Assembly (NCBI GenBank): GCA_022792335.1
Contig: JAAWAV010000020.1
Coordinates: 54,631 to 118,630, forward strand
Origin: Lachnospiraceae bacterium
GTDB lineage: Bacteria > Bacillota > Clostridia > Lachnospirales > Lachnospiraceae
DNA length: 64,000 nucleotides
Direction: 5' to 3'
The position numbers were made by a program, and so were the translations under genes. The number at the start of each line of letters is the position of its first letter. Position 1 is the stretch's first letter. Shown one piece after another: positions 1 through 8,969 of this stretch. A model generated the notes under the pieces. That model did not search any database. It was not told the DNA's origin and saw nothing but the letters and a program-made list of their open reading frames with translations.

Positions 1-1
1 A

Positions 2-1003
2 CAGGAAATGCTCCGGATTTCCGTGGGAAAATTTTTGGAGGAACAGCTTGTTTCAGCAGATTTTATCCCGGTGATCTGGATTTACAAAACATACCTGACT
101 GTGATGATTTCCATGGATGAGGAGAAGGAGACGGTTCGACTTCTGGATATTCTGGAGAGCTCCTGCAGAAAATGTCAGAAGATTTTTGGAGTCAGTCTGA
201 CTGTGGGGCTTGGCGGAAGGGGAACTGGTTACCGGAGCGTTCCGGAATCTTACCGGGAAGCGCTTTCCGCCCTGGAGTACCGGGCGATTTTAGGAAACGG
301 ACGGGTGATCTGTTATCAGGATGTGGACTATTCCGTCTCAGTACCCTTATGCTTTGGCAGCGAGGAAGCCGCTCTCCTTACCAAGGCGGTGACCTTTGGC
401 GGCGGGGAAGAAAATCCGGTCCGGGCAGCCGTAGAGTCTGTTCTGGAACGGGTGGAGGAGACGGATTCCACGGCTGGGAGTTACCAGCTTTATATGATTG
501 GAATCCTGAATACGGTGGCCCGGATTGTAGAAAAATATGGCCTTTCCATGGAACAGATGGTAGGACAGGGCGGAAATTACCTGGAGCTTATCACCGCTTT
601 CCAGAGCAAGGAGGAGCTTTCTGGGTGGCTGTTTGATACCTGCATGAATCTGAGCCGGGGGATCGAGGAAAAACGGGCGGCCACGACAAGGAACCTTGTG
701 GACGAGGCCAGAGATTACATTGAAAAACATTACGCTGATCCGGAGCTTTCCGTGGACAAGCTCTGCCGCCAGATTCATATAAGCCCTTCCTATTTTTCCA
801 CGATTTTCAAACAGGAGACAGGAAGCAGCTATGTCAATTATCTGACAGAGGTGCGGCTCCAGAGGGCGGCGGCGCTTTTGCAGACAACAGAGGACAAAAC
901 TTATCTGATTGCTTCCAAAGTGGGGTATCCGGAAGCAAATTACTTCAGCTATGTGTTTAAAAAACGGTTTGGTGTTTCGCCGACCAGGTATCGAAGCAGG
1001 TAG
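2..1003 (+). CDS. AraC-type response regulator (YesN-like), 5' end outside window
   Basis: The reading frame is open to the left edge, so the first visible ATG at 8 is probably internal. A REC domain is expected upstream but not seen. The visible part has a middle region with the motif SYREALSALEYR, typical of YesN-class regulators, and a C-terminal double helix-turn-helix of the AraC family over about the last 100 residues (DYIEKHYADPELSVDKLC, then SPSYFSTIFKQETG and VGYPEANYFSYVFKKRFG). It is followed 6 bases later by a histidine kinase, so the two form a two-component pair. It likely activates the sugar uptake genes downstream at 4.9-8.7 kb. The family call is firm; the target is inference from position. 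Confidence 0.9.
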   Translation, partial: QEMLRISVGKFLEEQLVSADFIPVIWIYKTYLTVMISMDEEKETVRLLDILESSCRKCQKIFGVSLTVGLGGRGTGYRSVPESYREALSALEYRAILGNGRVICYQDVDYSVSVPLCFGSEEAALLTKAVTFGGGEENPVRAAVESVLERVEETDSTAGSYQLYMIGILNTVARIVEKYGLSMEQMVGQGGNYLELITAFQSKEELSGWLFDTCMNLSRGIEEKRAATTRNLVDEARDYIEKHYADPELSVDKLCRQIHISPSYFSTIFKQETGSSYVNYLTEVRLQRAAALLQTTEDKTYLIASKVGYPEANYFSYVFKKRFGVSPTRYRSR

Positions 1004-1009
1004 AGGCCT

Positions 1010-2818
1010 ATGGGAAAAGAAAAGAAAAACAGTCTGTCAGCCCGTCTTTCCGGTCTGCATGGGAAGAGCAGCATCCGCTACAGCGTATTTTTGACCTTTA
1101 CAGTCAGCGCAGTTTTGGTTGTCATGCTGACAGCATTTTTTTTCTATCGGCGCTTTTCAGGTCAATTGGAACGGACGATGCTTTCCGAGAATCAGATTTT
1201 GATTTCCCAGATCAATCAGGCCATGGAGACCTACCTTCGGGAAAAGATGAAGCTGTCGGACGCTTTCTATTATAATGTAATCAAAAATAAGAATCTGGAC
1301 GACGAAGAAGTCACAGAAAAGTTGCAGCTTTTGTACGAAGCCAATCACAGCAGCGTGGAAAATATGGCTGTCTTTTCTATGACGGGAAAAGTTTTGGCCA
1401 CTGCGCCTCCGGCAAGCCCGAAAAAGAATGTCAATATTATGGGGCAGGAGTGGTTTGTAAAGTCTGTCCAGAAAACAGAAGATCTGCATTTTTTCAATCC
1501 GACAGTCCAAAGTGTGTTTGTGGACACGGCGAATCCTTTCAAATGGGTGATTCCTCTGAGCAGTTCTGTGGAGATTACCAGAGAAAAGAGTACCCAACAG
1601 GGTGTTCTTTTGATCAATCTGAAATACAGTGGTATCGAACAGATTATGAGCAAGGCGACTCTGGGAAACGGCGGGTATATTTATCTGACAGATCGGGAGG
1701 GAAATCTGATTTATCATCCTAAGAAGCAGCTTATTTTTTCCGGGCTGGAGACAGAAAGCAATGTCTCGGCAGCCGCTTTGTCCGACGGAAATCATAAAGA
1801 GACCTTTGAGGGGGAGGAGCGGGTCCTGACAGTAAAGACTGTGGGATATACTGGCTGGAAGTTGATTGGGGTGATGCCAGGCCGGAGATTTTCTTTCAAT
1901 ACGTTTCAGAACCGGTTGTTTATCTCCAGCATCATTCTGGCTTTGCTTTTGGTGCTGGTAATGGTCAATTCCAGGATTTCTTCTATGCTGACAGATCCCA
2001 TTCGGAGACTGGAAAAAAGCGTTCATGAGATGGAAGAGGGAAACTTGGAAGCAGTGATCTATACGGGTGGTTCCTATGAGGTGATGCATCTGGGACGGGC
2101 CATTCAGGATATGGTGGATGAGATGAAGCGGCTGATGGAGGCCACGGTGGCGGAGCACGAATCCAAGCGAAAGAGCGAGCTGGACGCCCTGCAGTCTCAG
2201 ATTAACCCCCATTTTCTGTATAACACCCTGGATATTATCGTATGGATGATTGAGAACGAACAGTATCCGGAAGCAGTTCGTATTGTAACGTCTCTGGCAA
2301 GACTTTTCCGGATCAGCTTGAGCCGGGGCAGAAACATCATTCCAGTCCGGGATGAGCTGGAACATGTGCGCAATTATCTGAATATCCAGCAGATGCGGTT
2401 TAAGAATAAATTTGAATTTTCCATTGAAGCGGAGGAAGAGGTCTGCGCCATGTCCACCATTAAGCTGGTGGTTCAGCCGTTGGCGGAAAACGCGCTCTAT
2501 CATGGAATTGAATTTATGGACGAAGAGGGGAGAATTGATATCAGGGCCTGGAAAAAGGGGGGCGATGTCTATCTGAGTGTCAGCGACAATGGACTGGGGA
2601 TGACGAAGGAGACCATGGAGGCTCTCTTAAAAGGAGAAATTTCGTCCAAAACCAAAGGCTCCGGTATCGGTTTTAGCAATGTCAACGAGCGAATCAAACT
2701 GTATTTTGGCGAAGCCTACGGACTCAGGATTGAGAGCGAGCCGGACGAGGGGACCACGGTTATGATTCATATTCCGGCGGTGCCATATGGGGAGGAGGTA
2801 GTCCGATGGGGAAGATAG
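1010..2818 (+). CDS. YesM-type sensor histidine kinase
   Basis: 602 residues. A first membrane segment lies at about 24-46 and a second at about 300-317. Between them is an extracellular domain of roughly 250 residues that fits a dCache-type sensor. A HAMP linker follows, then the His_kinase motif QINPHFLYNTLD with the phospho-acceptor His at residue 401. The HATPase domain has N-box QPLAENALYHGI and G-boxes DNGLGM and GSGIGFSN. It should autophosphorylate and pass phosphate to the response regulator just upstream. Its end overlaps the next gene by 13 bases. The two sugar-binding homologues that follow in the same operon may supply the signal, as XylFII does for LytS in Clostridium beijerinckii; that is inference. 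Confidence 0.93.
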   Translation: MGKEKKNSLSARLSGLHGKSSIRYSVFLTFTVSAVLVVMLTAFFFYRRFSGQLERTMLSENQILISQINQAMETYLREKMKLSDAFYYNVIKNKNLDDEEVTEKLQLLYEANHSSVENMAVFSMTGKVLATAPPASPKKNVNIMGQEWFVKSVQKTEDLHFFNPTVQSVFVDTANPFKWVIPLSSSVEITREKSTQQGVLLINLKYSGIEQIMSKATLGNGGYIYLTDREGNLIYHPKKQLIFSGLETESNVSAAALSDGNHKETFEGEERVLTVKTVGYTGWKLIGVMPGRRFSFNTFQNRLFISSIILALLLVLVMVNSRISSMLTDPIRRLEKSVHEMEEGNLEAVIYTGGSYEVMHLGRAIQDMVDEMKRLMEATVAEHESKRKSELDALQSQINPHFLYNTLDIIVWMIENEQYPEAVRIVTSLARLFRISLSRGRNIIPVRDELEHVRNYLNIQQMRFKNKFEFSIEAEEEVCAMSTIKLVVQPLAENALYHGIEFMDEEGRIDIRAWKKGGDVYLSVSDNGLGMTKETMEALLKGEISSKTKGSGIGFSNVNERIKLYFGEAYGLRIESEPDEGTTVMIHIPAVPYGEEVVRWGR

Positions 2819-3726
2819 AACGGGCGCTCATGTATGTTTTGGCGGCAGCGCTGGCAGTTTCCCTGGTGATCACTTTTGCCTGGGGACTTTTGGAAAGAGG
2901 AGAAGATGTCAGCAGCATTTCTGTGATTGTTCATGATGAGGACGATGCCCAGTGGAAAAAGTTTAAGATGGGGATGGACCAGGCGGCTTCTGAGTATAAT
3001 GCGGAAGTAAATTTTGTAACTCTGTATGACCGGAACGACGTGGGGCAGCAGATGGAGCTGATAGAGCGAGAGGTATCAAACGGCGCGCAGGCTATCATCC
3101 TTTCTCCGGCAGGAGACGAGGAGCTTGCGCTGGCTCTGGAGAAAGCGCCCCCGTCTGCTCCTTTGATTCTGATCGGAGGCGGACTGGAGAGTGAGATCAT
3201 CAACCGGGAAATTTCAGCGGATCAGGAGGCCATGGGTTACAGCCTGGGAATGGCAATGAAAGAGGATGGGATCGAAAACTGTGTTGTTTATACGGGAAAC
3301 GGGACGCAAAGTTTTATCACAGACCGGTTAAGCGGAATGCGGAAGGCTTTCAGAGAAGCAGGAATTTCCTATACAGTTACGGGAGAACAGCCGGAAACTT
3401 ATTTCTGGCGGGGAATCCAGGCAGTGGTGGCTCTGGACGATACCCTGACTGCAGAGCTTTGCGCAGACGGAATGTTCTGGTATTACGAAAAGAAAGTATA
3501 TGGCTTTGGCTCTTCTGACCAGCTTTTAAAATATCTGGACGAGGGAGAATTGGAGCTTTTGATGTTCGTAAATAGTTATGATGAGGGATATCTGAGCCTT
3601 CAGGCGGCAGTACAGGAGATCCAAAAAGAAGGAAAAAGCCAGGATGAAGCCCTGGAATATTACAAGATTAAACGGGAACGGATCTATCAGAAAAATTATC
3701 AGAGACTTTTATTTCCGTCGTCCTAG
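2806..3726 (+). CDS. Membrane-anchored periplasmic-binding-protein homologue, possible sugar sensor
   Basis: 306 residues. One uncleaved-looking membrane segment at about 8-28 has no lipobox Cys, so the protein is probably tethered outside the membrane rather than processed as a lipoprotein. The rest has the Peripla_BP_4/LacI-type sugar-binding fold: VSSISVIVHDEDD at the start, GAQAIILSPAGD in the middle, and a hinge-like segment VYGFGSSDQLLKYL near the end. It overlaps the kinase gene by 13 bases and has a strong AGGAGG site upstream. Its place between a kinase and a second binding-protein homologue, and before a terminator that separates it from the transporter, suggests a sensing role. It could also be an accessory binding protein for uptake. 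Confidence 0.8.
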   Translation: MGKIERALMYVLAAALAVSLVITFAWGLLERGEDVSSISVIVHDEDDAQWKKFKMGMDQAASEYNAEVNFVTLYDRNDVGQQMELIEREVSNGAQAIILSPAGDEELALALEKAPPSAPLILIGGGLESEIINREISADQEAMGYSLGMAMKEDGIENCVVYTGNGTQSFITDRLSGMRKAFREAGISYTVTGEQPETYFWRGIQAVVALDDTLTAELCADGMFWYYEKKVYGFGSSDQLLKYLDEGELELLMFVNSYDEGYLSLQAAVQEIQKEGKSQDEALEYYKIKRERIYQKNYQRLLFPSS

Positions 3727-3738
3727 AAGGGAGGGACA

Positions 3739-4803
3739 ATGAAGAAAAAGAAACGGTATCTCATTCTGGGAGCAGGAATCGTTCTGGCGGTTGTCATAAC
3801 AGGGCTTGTTTTTATGGACCGGTATTACAGGAGCCTGGAAAAGTCGGATATTTTAAAGATCGGAGTGCTTGTTTACAAAGAGGACGATACGTTTGTAGAC
3901 GGAATTGTCGATGAGATGAAACGGCAGGGGAAACTTTATGAGCGGGAAACAGGAGGCGGAATCCGGCTGGATTTTTCCTTTGCAGAAGAAAATCAGAGTA
4001 TTCAGAATGAACAGATCGAAAAGTATCTCTCTTTGGAATACGATGTGCTCTGTGTGAATCTGGTGGATCGGACGGAAGCGGCGATTGTGATTGAAAAGGC
4101 CAGAGCCGCCAATGTGCCGGTTGTGTTTTTCAACCGGGAACCGGTGGCAGAGGATCTGCAACAGTGGGATAAGCTCTATTATGTTGGATCCGATGCAAAA
4201 GAAAGCGGGACACTGGAAGGACTTTTGGTGGTGGACTATTATCGGAAGTATCCGGAGCGGCTGGACAGGAACCAGGACGGTGTGATTCAATATGTGATTC
4301 TGGAGGGGGAGAGCCGCCACCAGGACTCTCTGATTCGCACAGAGTATTCTGTGCAGACGCTGGTGAATGCAGGGCTTTCTCTGGAACGACTGGACGGAGG
4401 CATCGCCAACTGGGTTCGCAGCCAGGGAGAGGCGCTGACCACTCAGTGGCTGAAAGAATACGGGGAAGAAATTGAACTGATTATCAGCAACAACGACGAT
4501 ATGGCTCTGGGAGCCATTGACGCCATAGATAAATGGAGGCTCAGTTTTTCCAATGTGGTGGGAATTGACGGAACACCGGAAGGGCTTCAGGCAGTCGAAA
4601 CAGGCAAAATGATCGGTACCATTGTGACGGGACAGGAGGGTTATGCCAGAATCCTTCTGGACCTGGCAAAGCGGATGGCAAGGGGGGAGCCCCTGGACGG
4701 CCTTCCGATTCAGGAGGATAAGTCCATCCGGATTCCCATGTACAGTATAAACTGTGATGGAGAAATTCAGACATTGGAAGAAGAAGGAAAAGAAGAAAAT
4801 TAG
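3739..4803 (+). CDS. Membrane-anchored MglB-like sugar-binding protein
   Basis: 354 residues with a single N-terminal membrane segment at about 7-26 and no lipobox. The body resembles galactose-binding protein MglB. It begins LKIGVLVYKEDDTFV, contains VPVVFFNREPV and IISNNDDMALGAIDAI, and has an EF-hand-like calcium loop DRNQDGVIQYVILEGE at about 176-191, as in MglB. It is closely similar to the lipoprotein MglB encoded next (4926-6026) but differs in its anchor. It is 12 bases after the preceding binding-protein homologue and is the last gene before a strong terminator, so it belongs to the sensor operon. A role as sugar receptor for the kinase at 1010-2818 is inference. Confidence 0.85.
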   Translation: MKKKKRYLILGAGIVLAVVITGLVFMDRYYRSLEKSDILKIGVLVYKEDDTFVDGIVDEMKRQGKLYERETGGGIRLDFSFAEENQSIQNEQIEKYLSLEYDVLCVNLVDRTEAAIVIEKARAANVPVVFFNREPVAEDLQQWDKLYYVGSDAKESGTLEGLLVVDYYRKYPERLDRNQDGVIQYVILEGESRHQDSLIRTEYSVQTLVNAGLSLERLDGGIANWVRSQGEALTTQWLKEYGEEIELIISNNDDMALGAIDAIDKWRLSFSNVVGIDGTPEGLQAVETGKMIGTIVTGQEGYARILLDLAKRMARGEPLDGLPIQEDKSIRIPMYSINCDGEIQTLEEEGKEEN

Positions 4804-4837
4804 AGGAATTGCATAAAAATCGAATAAATTCAAAGAC

Positions 4838-4877
4838 TGACAGTAGAATTTTGTATAGAAATTCTGCTGTCATTTTT
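4838..4877 (+). terminator. Rho-independent terminator between sensor operon and mglBAC
   Basis: A 14-base stem (4838-4851 with 4859-4872, one G-T wobble) encloses a 7-base loop and is followed by TTTTT at 4873-4877. It separates the sensor genes from mglB. A pair of 7-base inverted arms (ATATGAT at 4878-4884, ATCATAT at 4904-4910) lies between it and the mglB ribosome site and could be a regulator site. No convincing promoter fits between the hairpin and the mglB start, so partial read-through is possible. Confidence 0.85.
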
Positions 4878-4925
4878 ATATGATGTTGTCGTAAGAAACA
4901 AAAATCATATTATAGGAGGAGAAAC

Positions 4926-6026
4926 ATGAAGAAAGTATTAGCAGCAGTACTTGCGTCTATGATGGTTCTTTCTCTGGCAGCCTGCGGCGGCGGAGACAAG
5001 AAGGAGACGGAAGCTCCTAAGAAGGAGACAGAGAAAGCGACGGAGGCTCCCAAGGAGACGGAGAAAGCGACAGAAAAGGCAACAGATGCTGCCAAAGAGA
5101 CGGCTGAGAAGGCAACGCAGGCAGCTCCGGCGGCAGATGGCGAGAAATTAAAAATCGGCGTTTGCATTTACAAATTCGATGATAACTTCATGACCCTGTA
5201 TCGTCAGGAACTTCAGAAATATCTGGAAGAGACCTACGGCGCAGAAGTGACAGTTGTGGACGGCAAAGGCGATCAGGCTGAGCAGACCAATCAGATTGAC
5301 AACTTTATCTCCCAGGGCGTGGACGTGCTGATTCTGAACCTGGTACAGGCTTCCGCTACAGAGACTGTGGCAAAGACTTGTGCAGATGCAGGAATCCCCG
5401 CCGTGTTCATCAACCGTGAGCCTGATGCGGCGGAGCTTGAGAGATGGGAAAGCGAAGGCGTGGCTGCTACTTATGTAGGCGCTGATGCAAGACAGTCTGG
5501 AACCTTCCAGGGCGAGATTATTCTGGATACCGCCAACAAGGGCGACATCAACGGCGACGGAAAAGTTTCCTATGTTATGCTCATCGGCGATCCGGAGAAC
5601 GTAGACGCTCAGTACAGAACAGAGTTCTCTGTAAAGGCTCTGACAGATGCAGGCGTAGAAGTAGAAGAGCTGTTCGCACAGCGTGGCGACTGGGATCAGG
5701 CTAAGGGTCAGGAGTTGACTGCCAATGCTCTGGCACAGTTCGGCGATCAGGTTGAGGTTGTATTCGCAAACAACGATGCTATGGCTCTGGGCGCTATCGA
5801 AGCTATCGAGGCAGAAGGCCGCAAGGTGAATGAGGACATTTATCTGGTAGGCGTTGACGCTCTGGACGAAGCGACTGCAGCAATCAAAGACGGCAGAATG
5901 ACTGGTACCGTTCTCAACGACCATATGGGACAGTCTCACACTGCAGCAGATGTTGCTATCAAGATGGCAAACGGCGAGAAGGTTGATACCAAGTATACCG
6001 TTGACTATGTAAAGGTTACCGAGTAA
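4926..6026 (+). CDS. mglB: Galactose-type sugar ABC transporter substrate-binding lipoprotein MglB
   Basis: 366 residues. The signal peptide ends in lipobox LAAC (Cys20), followed by a repetitive KETEKATEAP linker to about residue 70. The mature domain starts KLKIGVCIYKFDDNF, contains VPAVFINREPDA-like sequence and FANNDAMALGAIEAIEA, and carries the MglB calcium-loop motif DINGDGKVSYVMLIGDPEN. In the Mgl family this protein binds galactose or glucose outside the membrane and delivers it to MglAC. It is preceded by a strong AGGAGG site and followed by a stable hairpin before mglA, which fits the usual excess of binding protein over ATPase. The family is clear; the exact sugar cannot be read from sequence. 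Confidence 0.93.
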   Translation: MKKVLAAVLASMMVLSLAACGGGDKKETEAPKKETEKATEAPKETEKATEKATDAAKETAEKATQAAPAADGEKLKIGVCIYKFDDNFMTLYRQELQKYLEETYGAEVTVVDGKGDQAEQTNQIDNFISQGVDVLILNLVQASATETVAKTCADAGIPAVFINREPDAAELERWESEGVAATYVGADARQSGTFQGEIILDTANKGDINGDGKVSYVMLIGDPENVDAQYRTEFSVKALTDAGVEVEELFAQRGDWDQAKGQELTANALAQFGDQVEVVFANNDAMALGAIEAIEAEGRKVNEDIYLVGVDALDEATAAIKDGRMTGTVLNDHMGQSHTAADVAIKMANGEKVDTKYTVDYVKVTE

Positions 6027-6065
6027 TCCTTCATCGGATTGTTTTGGGAAAATCAATACAGAAAG

Positions 6066-6093
6066 ATCGGGTGCGTTTTCTAACGCACCCGAT
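6066..6093 (+). terminator. Intercistronic hairpin between mglB and mglA
   Basis: A perfect 12-base stem (6066-6077 with 6082-6093) with a TTCT loop lies between mglB and mglA and has no run of T after it. Hairpins at this position commonly stabilise the binding-protein mRNA or reduce read-through into the ATPase gene. The position supports differential expression rather than full termination. Confidence 0.75.
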
Positions 6094-6135
6094 TCTTGAA
6101 TAGCCTCAGAGAATGAGAAAGAGGAGGTTTGGAGT

Positions 6136-7647
6136 ATGGCTGAATACAGGCTGGAGATGAAAGGCATCAGCAAAAGCTTTCCCGGCGTCAAGGCTTTGGA
6201 TCAGGTATCTTTGAGGGTACGTCCAGGCACAGTTCATTCCCTTATGGGAGAGAACGGCGCAGGGAAATCGACGCTGATGAAATGTCTCTTCGGAATCTAT
6301 AAAATGGATGAGGGCGAGGTGTATCTGGACGGAGAAAAGGTCCAGATTGCTAATGCGGACGATGCCCTTCATAAGGGGATCGCCATGGTACACCAGGAGT
6401 TGCAGCCGATCCCGGAGCGGAGTATTGGGGAAAATATTTTTTGCGGGCGCTATCCGCTTAAAAAGCTTCTTGGTTTTATCCCGGTGGTAGACCATAAAAA
6501 AATGTATGAAGAATCAGAACGGCTTTTGAAAGAGGTCCGTATGGAATACGACCCCAAGGCGAAACTAGGCTCTCTCTCTGTGTCTCAGATGCAGTCCGTA
6601 GAGATCGCAAAAGCCGTTTCTATGAATGCGAAGGTGGTTATTCTGGATGAGCCCACTTCATCGCTCACTGCCAATGAGGTGGAGGCGTTGTTCCGCATCA
6701 TCGATGATTTGCGGGATAAGGGCGTATCTATTATCTATATTTCTCACAAGATGGATGAGATCCTTCGGATTTCCGACGATGTGTCCATTATGCGAGACGG
6801 ACAGTATATCGGTACCTGGGAAGCAAAAGAGTTGACCACCGATATGATCATTACGAAAATGGTAGGACGTGAGCTGACCAACCTCTATCCGCCCAAGAGT
6901 AACGAACCGGGTGAGGTGGTTCTCAAAGTTTCCGGCTTTAGCAGTATCCACAACAAATCCTTCCAGGACTGCGGATTTGAACTGAGAAGGGGGGAGATCC
7001 TCGGAATCGGCGGTCTGGTAGGCGCTCAGAGGACGGAGCTTGTAGAAGCCATCTTTGGCGTCCGTGGAATTGTAGCAGGAGAAGTGGAATACAAGGGAAA
7101 GAAGTTAAAGATCAAACGTCCGAAAGACGCCATTGACAACGGCATCGCACTTCTTACGGAGGACCGGAGAGGTTCCGGTATTTTTGGGGTGCTTTCGATT
7201 TCTGACAATGTCGCCATTTCCTCCCTTAATAAATATTTAAGCTTCGGCGTCATGATCAACAATAAGAAGGTCGAAGATCTGGTCGATGAAAACGTGGCGA
7301 AGTTAAGCATCAAGACGCCCAACAATAAGACTCAGATTCAGTCGCTCTCCGGTGGCAACCAGCAGAAGGTTATCATTTCCAGATGGCTGGCCAATGACCC
7401 GGACGTACTGATTCTGGACGAACCGACCAGAGGAATTGACGTAGGCGCCAAGTACGAGATTTATACCATTATGGCGGAGTTGGCCGCCCAGGGCAAAAGC
7501 ATTATCATGATTTCTTCCGAGATGGCAGAGCTTATCGGCATGTCTGACAGAATCGTCGTCATGTGTAACGGTCATGTGACCGGAGAGCTGGCGAAAGAGG
7601 ACGCTACCCAGGAAAATATCATGAGCCTGGCGACGAAATTCAATTAG
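6136..7647 (+). CDS. mglA: Sugar ABC transporter ATP-binding protein MglA
   Basis: 503 residues with two ABC ATPase domains, as usual for carbohydrate CUT2 transporters. Domain 1 has Walker A GENGAGKST (residues 38-46), signature LSVSQMQ and Walker B VVILDEPTSSL. Domain 2 has the usual weakened Walker A region (GGLVGAQRTEL), signature LSGGNQQK and DEPTRGIDVGAK. It powers sugar import through MglC on the inner face of the membrane. It is 109 bases after mglB, with an intervening hairpin, and 14 bases before the permease. The start ATG has GAGGAGG upstream. Confidence 0.95.
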   Translation: MAEYRLEMKGISKSFPGVKALDQVSLRVRPGTVHSLMGENGAGKSTLMKCLFGIYKMDEGEVYLDGEKVQIANADDALHKGIAMVHQELQPIPERSIGENIFCGRYPLKKLLGFIPVVDHKKMYEESERLLKEVRMEYDPKAKLGSLSVSQMQSVEIAKAVSMNAKVVILDEPTSSLTANEVEALFRIIDDLRDKGVSIIYISHKMDEILRISDDVSIMRDGQYIGTWEAKELTTDMIITKMVGRELTNLYPPKSNEPGEVVLKVSGFSSIHNKSFQDCGFELRRGEILGIGGLVGAQRTELVEAIFGVRGIVAGEVEYKGKKLKIKRPKDAIDNGIALLTEDRRGSGIFGVLSISDNVAISSLNKYLSFGVMINNKKVEDLVDENVAKLSIKTPNNKTQIQSLSGGNQQKVIISRWLANDPDVLILDEPTRGIDVGAKYEIYTIMAELAAQGKSIIMISSEMAELIGMSDRIVVMCNGHVTGELAKEDATQENIMSLATKFN

Positions 7648-7661
7648 AGGAGGAGAAGCAG

Positions 7662-8657
7662 ATGAATAAGAAATCAGGAAAAGATATCAGGAATTTTCTG
7701 CAGAATAACAGTATTATTATTCTGCTGGTAGTTCTGGTGATTATCGTAGCAGTCCTTAAGGACAATTTCTTCGGAAAGAGTAACATTACCAATACCGCTT
7801 CCAACGTGGCAGTTCGTATGTTCATCGCTCTGGGCGTCAGCGGCTGTCTGATTACAAAAGGTACAGACCTTTCCGCGGGCCGTCTGGTGGGGCTTTCTGC
7901 CTGCCTTTCCGGTATCCTGCTGCAGACGACAGATGCGGCCAGCAAGTTTTATCCCAACCTGGGGAAGATGAACATCCTTCTGGTACTGGTGATTGTCATT
8001 GCCATTACGGCAGTATTCGGCCTGATCAACGGCCTTGTGATCGCAATCTTAAAGGTTCCGCCCTTTATCGCAACCCTCGGTATGCAGCAGTTGGTATACG
8101 GCATCTGCCTGATCTATACCAAGGCCACCCCTCTTGGCGGTTTCCGCGAGGACTATACCAACATTGCAAAGGGAAAGATTTTTGCCGGATGGCTTCCCTA
8201 TCTGGTGATCATTGCTCTGGTTGTAGGATTCCTGATGTGGTTCCTCTACAATAAGACGAGACACGGCAAATATATGTACGCCATCGGCGGCAATGAAGTG
8301 GCCGCAGAAGTTTCCGGCGTCAATGTAACCAAGACAAAGATTTTGATTTACGTTCTGGCGGCCGTTCTTTATGCCTGTGCAGGTTTCCTGCTGGCGGCAA
8401 AGACTGGCGGCGCGACGGTCAATGCCGGACAGGGATATGAGCTGGAGGCCATCGCCGCATGTACCATCGGCGGCGTTTCCACCAACGGCGGTATCGGCCG
8501 CATTTCCGGTATCTTCATCGGCGTGCTGGTGTTCGAGCTCCTTAAGGTCTGCCTGCAGTTTTTGGGCGTGCCTTCCGACTACACTTATGTGGTACAGGGC
8601 CTTGTTATTATCGTTGCAGTTGCCCTGGATATCAGAAAATATCTCAGCAAGAAATAA
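7662..8657 (+). CDS. mglC: Sugar ABC transporter permease MglC
   Basis: 331 residues, highly hydrophobic with about eight to ten membrane segments. It contains the CUT2 permease motifs TKGTDLSAGRLVGLSA, VPPFIATLGMQ and the conserved EAIAACTIGGVSTNGG-like stretch near residue 265. It forms the membrane channel for the MglA/MglB transporter. The gene ends the operon and a terminator hairpin follows within 70 bases. The ATG is preceded by GAGGAGGAG. Confidence 0.95.
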   Translation: MNKKSGKDIRNFLQNNSIIILLVVLVIIVAVLKDNFFGKSNITNTASNVAVRMFIALGVSGCLITKGTDLSAGRLVGLSACLSGILLQTTDAASKFYPNLGKMNILLVLVIVIAITAVFGLINGLVIAILKVPPFIATLGMQQLVYGICLIYTKATPLGGFREDYTNIAKGKIFAGWLPYLVIIALVVGFLMWFLYNKTRHGKYMYAIGGNEVAAEVSGVNVTKTKILIYVLAAVLYACAGFLLAAKTGGATVNAGQGYELEAIAACTIGGVSTNGGIGRISGIFIGVLVFELLKVCLQFLGVPSDYTYVVQGLVIIVAVALDIRKYLSKK

Positions 8658-8724
8658 AATACTGACAGATTTATCCGTATCAGAAAAACATTTGTCAGCC
8701 ATGCAACATCTTTCTATAGGAGGG

Positions 8725-8750
8725 GCCCCGCGAAAAGCGGGGCTTTTCCC
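8725..8750 (+). terminator. Terminator after mglC
   Basis: The stem GCCCCGC (8725-8731) pairs with GCGGGGC (8737-8743) around a GAAAA loop and is followed by TTTT, then a T-rich stretch to about 8765. It closes the mglBAC operon. The rest of the gap to 8895 holds no gene that I can support. Confidence 0.85.
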
Positions 8751-8895
8751 ATCTTCGTTTTTTTATTTCATAAAAAGGGCGTCCTATGAAACAAAAACAC
8801 TCCGTGAGGATCGCAGGGGCTGCCCCAGCGAAACGAGGATACTGCGGCGGTAAGGGATCTGTGTTTTCTGAAATTGGAGAAAATCGAAAAATCCA

Positions 8896-8924
8896 TTGGC
8901 AACCAGGGGCCTGGGAGATATACT
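8896..8924 (+). promoter_or_regulatory. Promoter for the two-component/ABC operon
   Basis: TTGGCA (8896-8901) and TATACT (8919-8924) are separated by 17 bases, a near-ideal sigma-A promoter. The spacer contains a short palindrome CCAGG-GG-CCTGG (8903-8914) that could be an operator. The predicted start of transcription lies about 40 bases before the response regulator at 8970. Confidence 0.7.
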
Positions 8925-8969
8925 GGAGGGGAAATAAGAAACTAAGAAAAGGATCGTGGGACGGATAAC

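Noticed and set aside
1157..2503. Minus-strand open frame of 448 codons
   Set aside because: It is antisense to the histidine kinase gene, has no recognisable domain or ribosome site, and its sequence reads as the complement of HAMP/HATPase codons.
5148..6191. Minus-strand open frame of 347 codons
   Set aside because: It is the complement of mglB and the mglA start, with no domain similarity.
8786..8968. Small plus-strand open frame of 60 codons between mglC and the response regulator
   Set aside because: It spans the predicted promoter, has no ribosome site or family features, and its composition looks non-coding.
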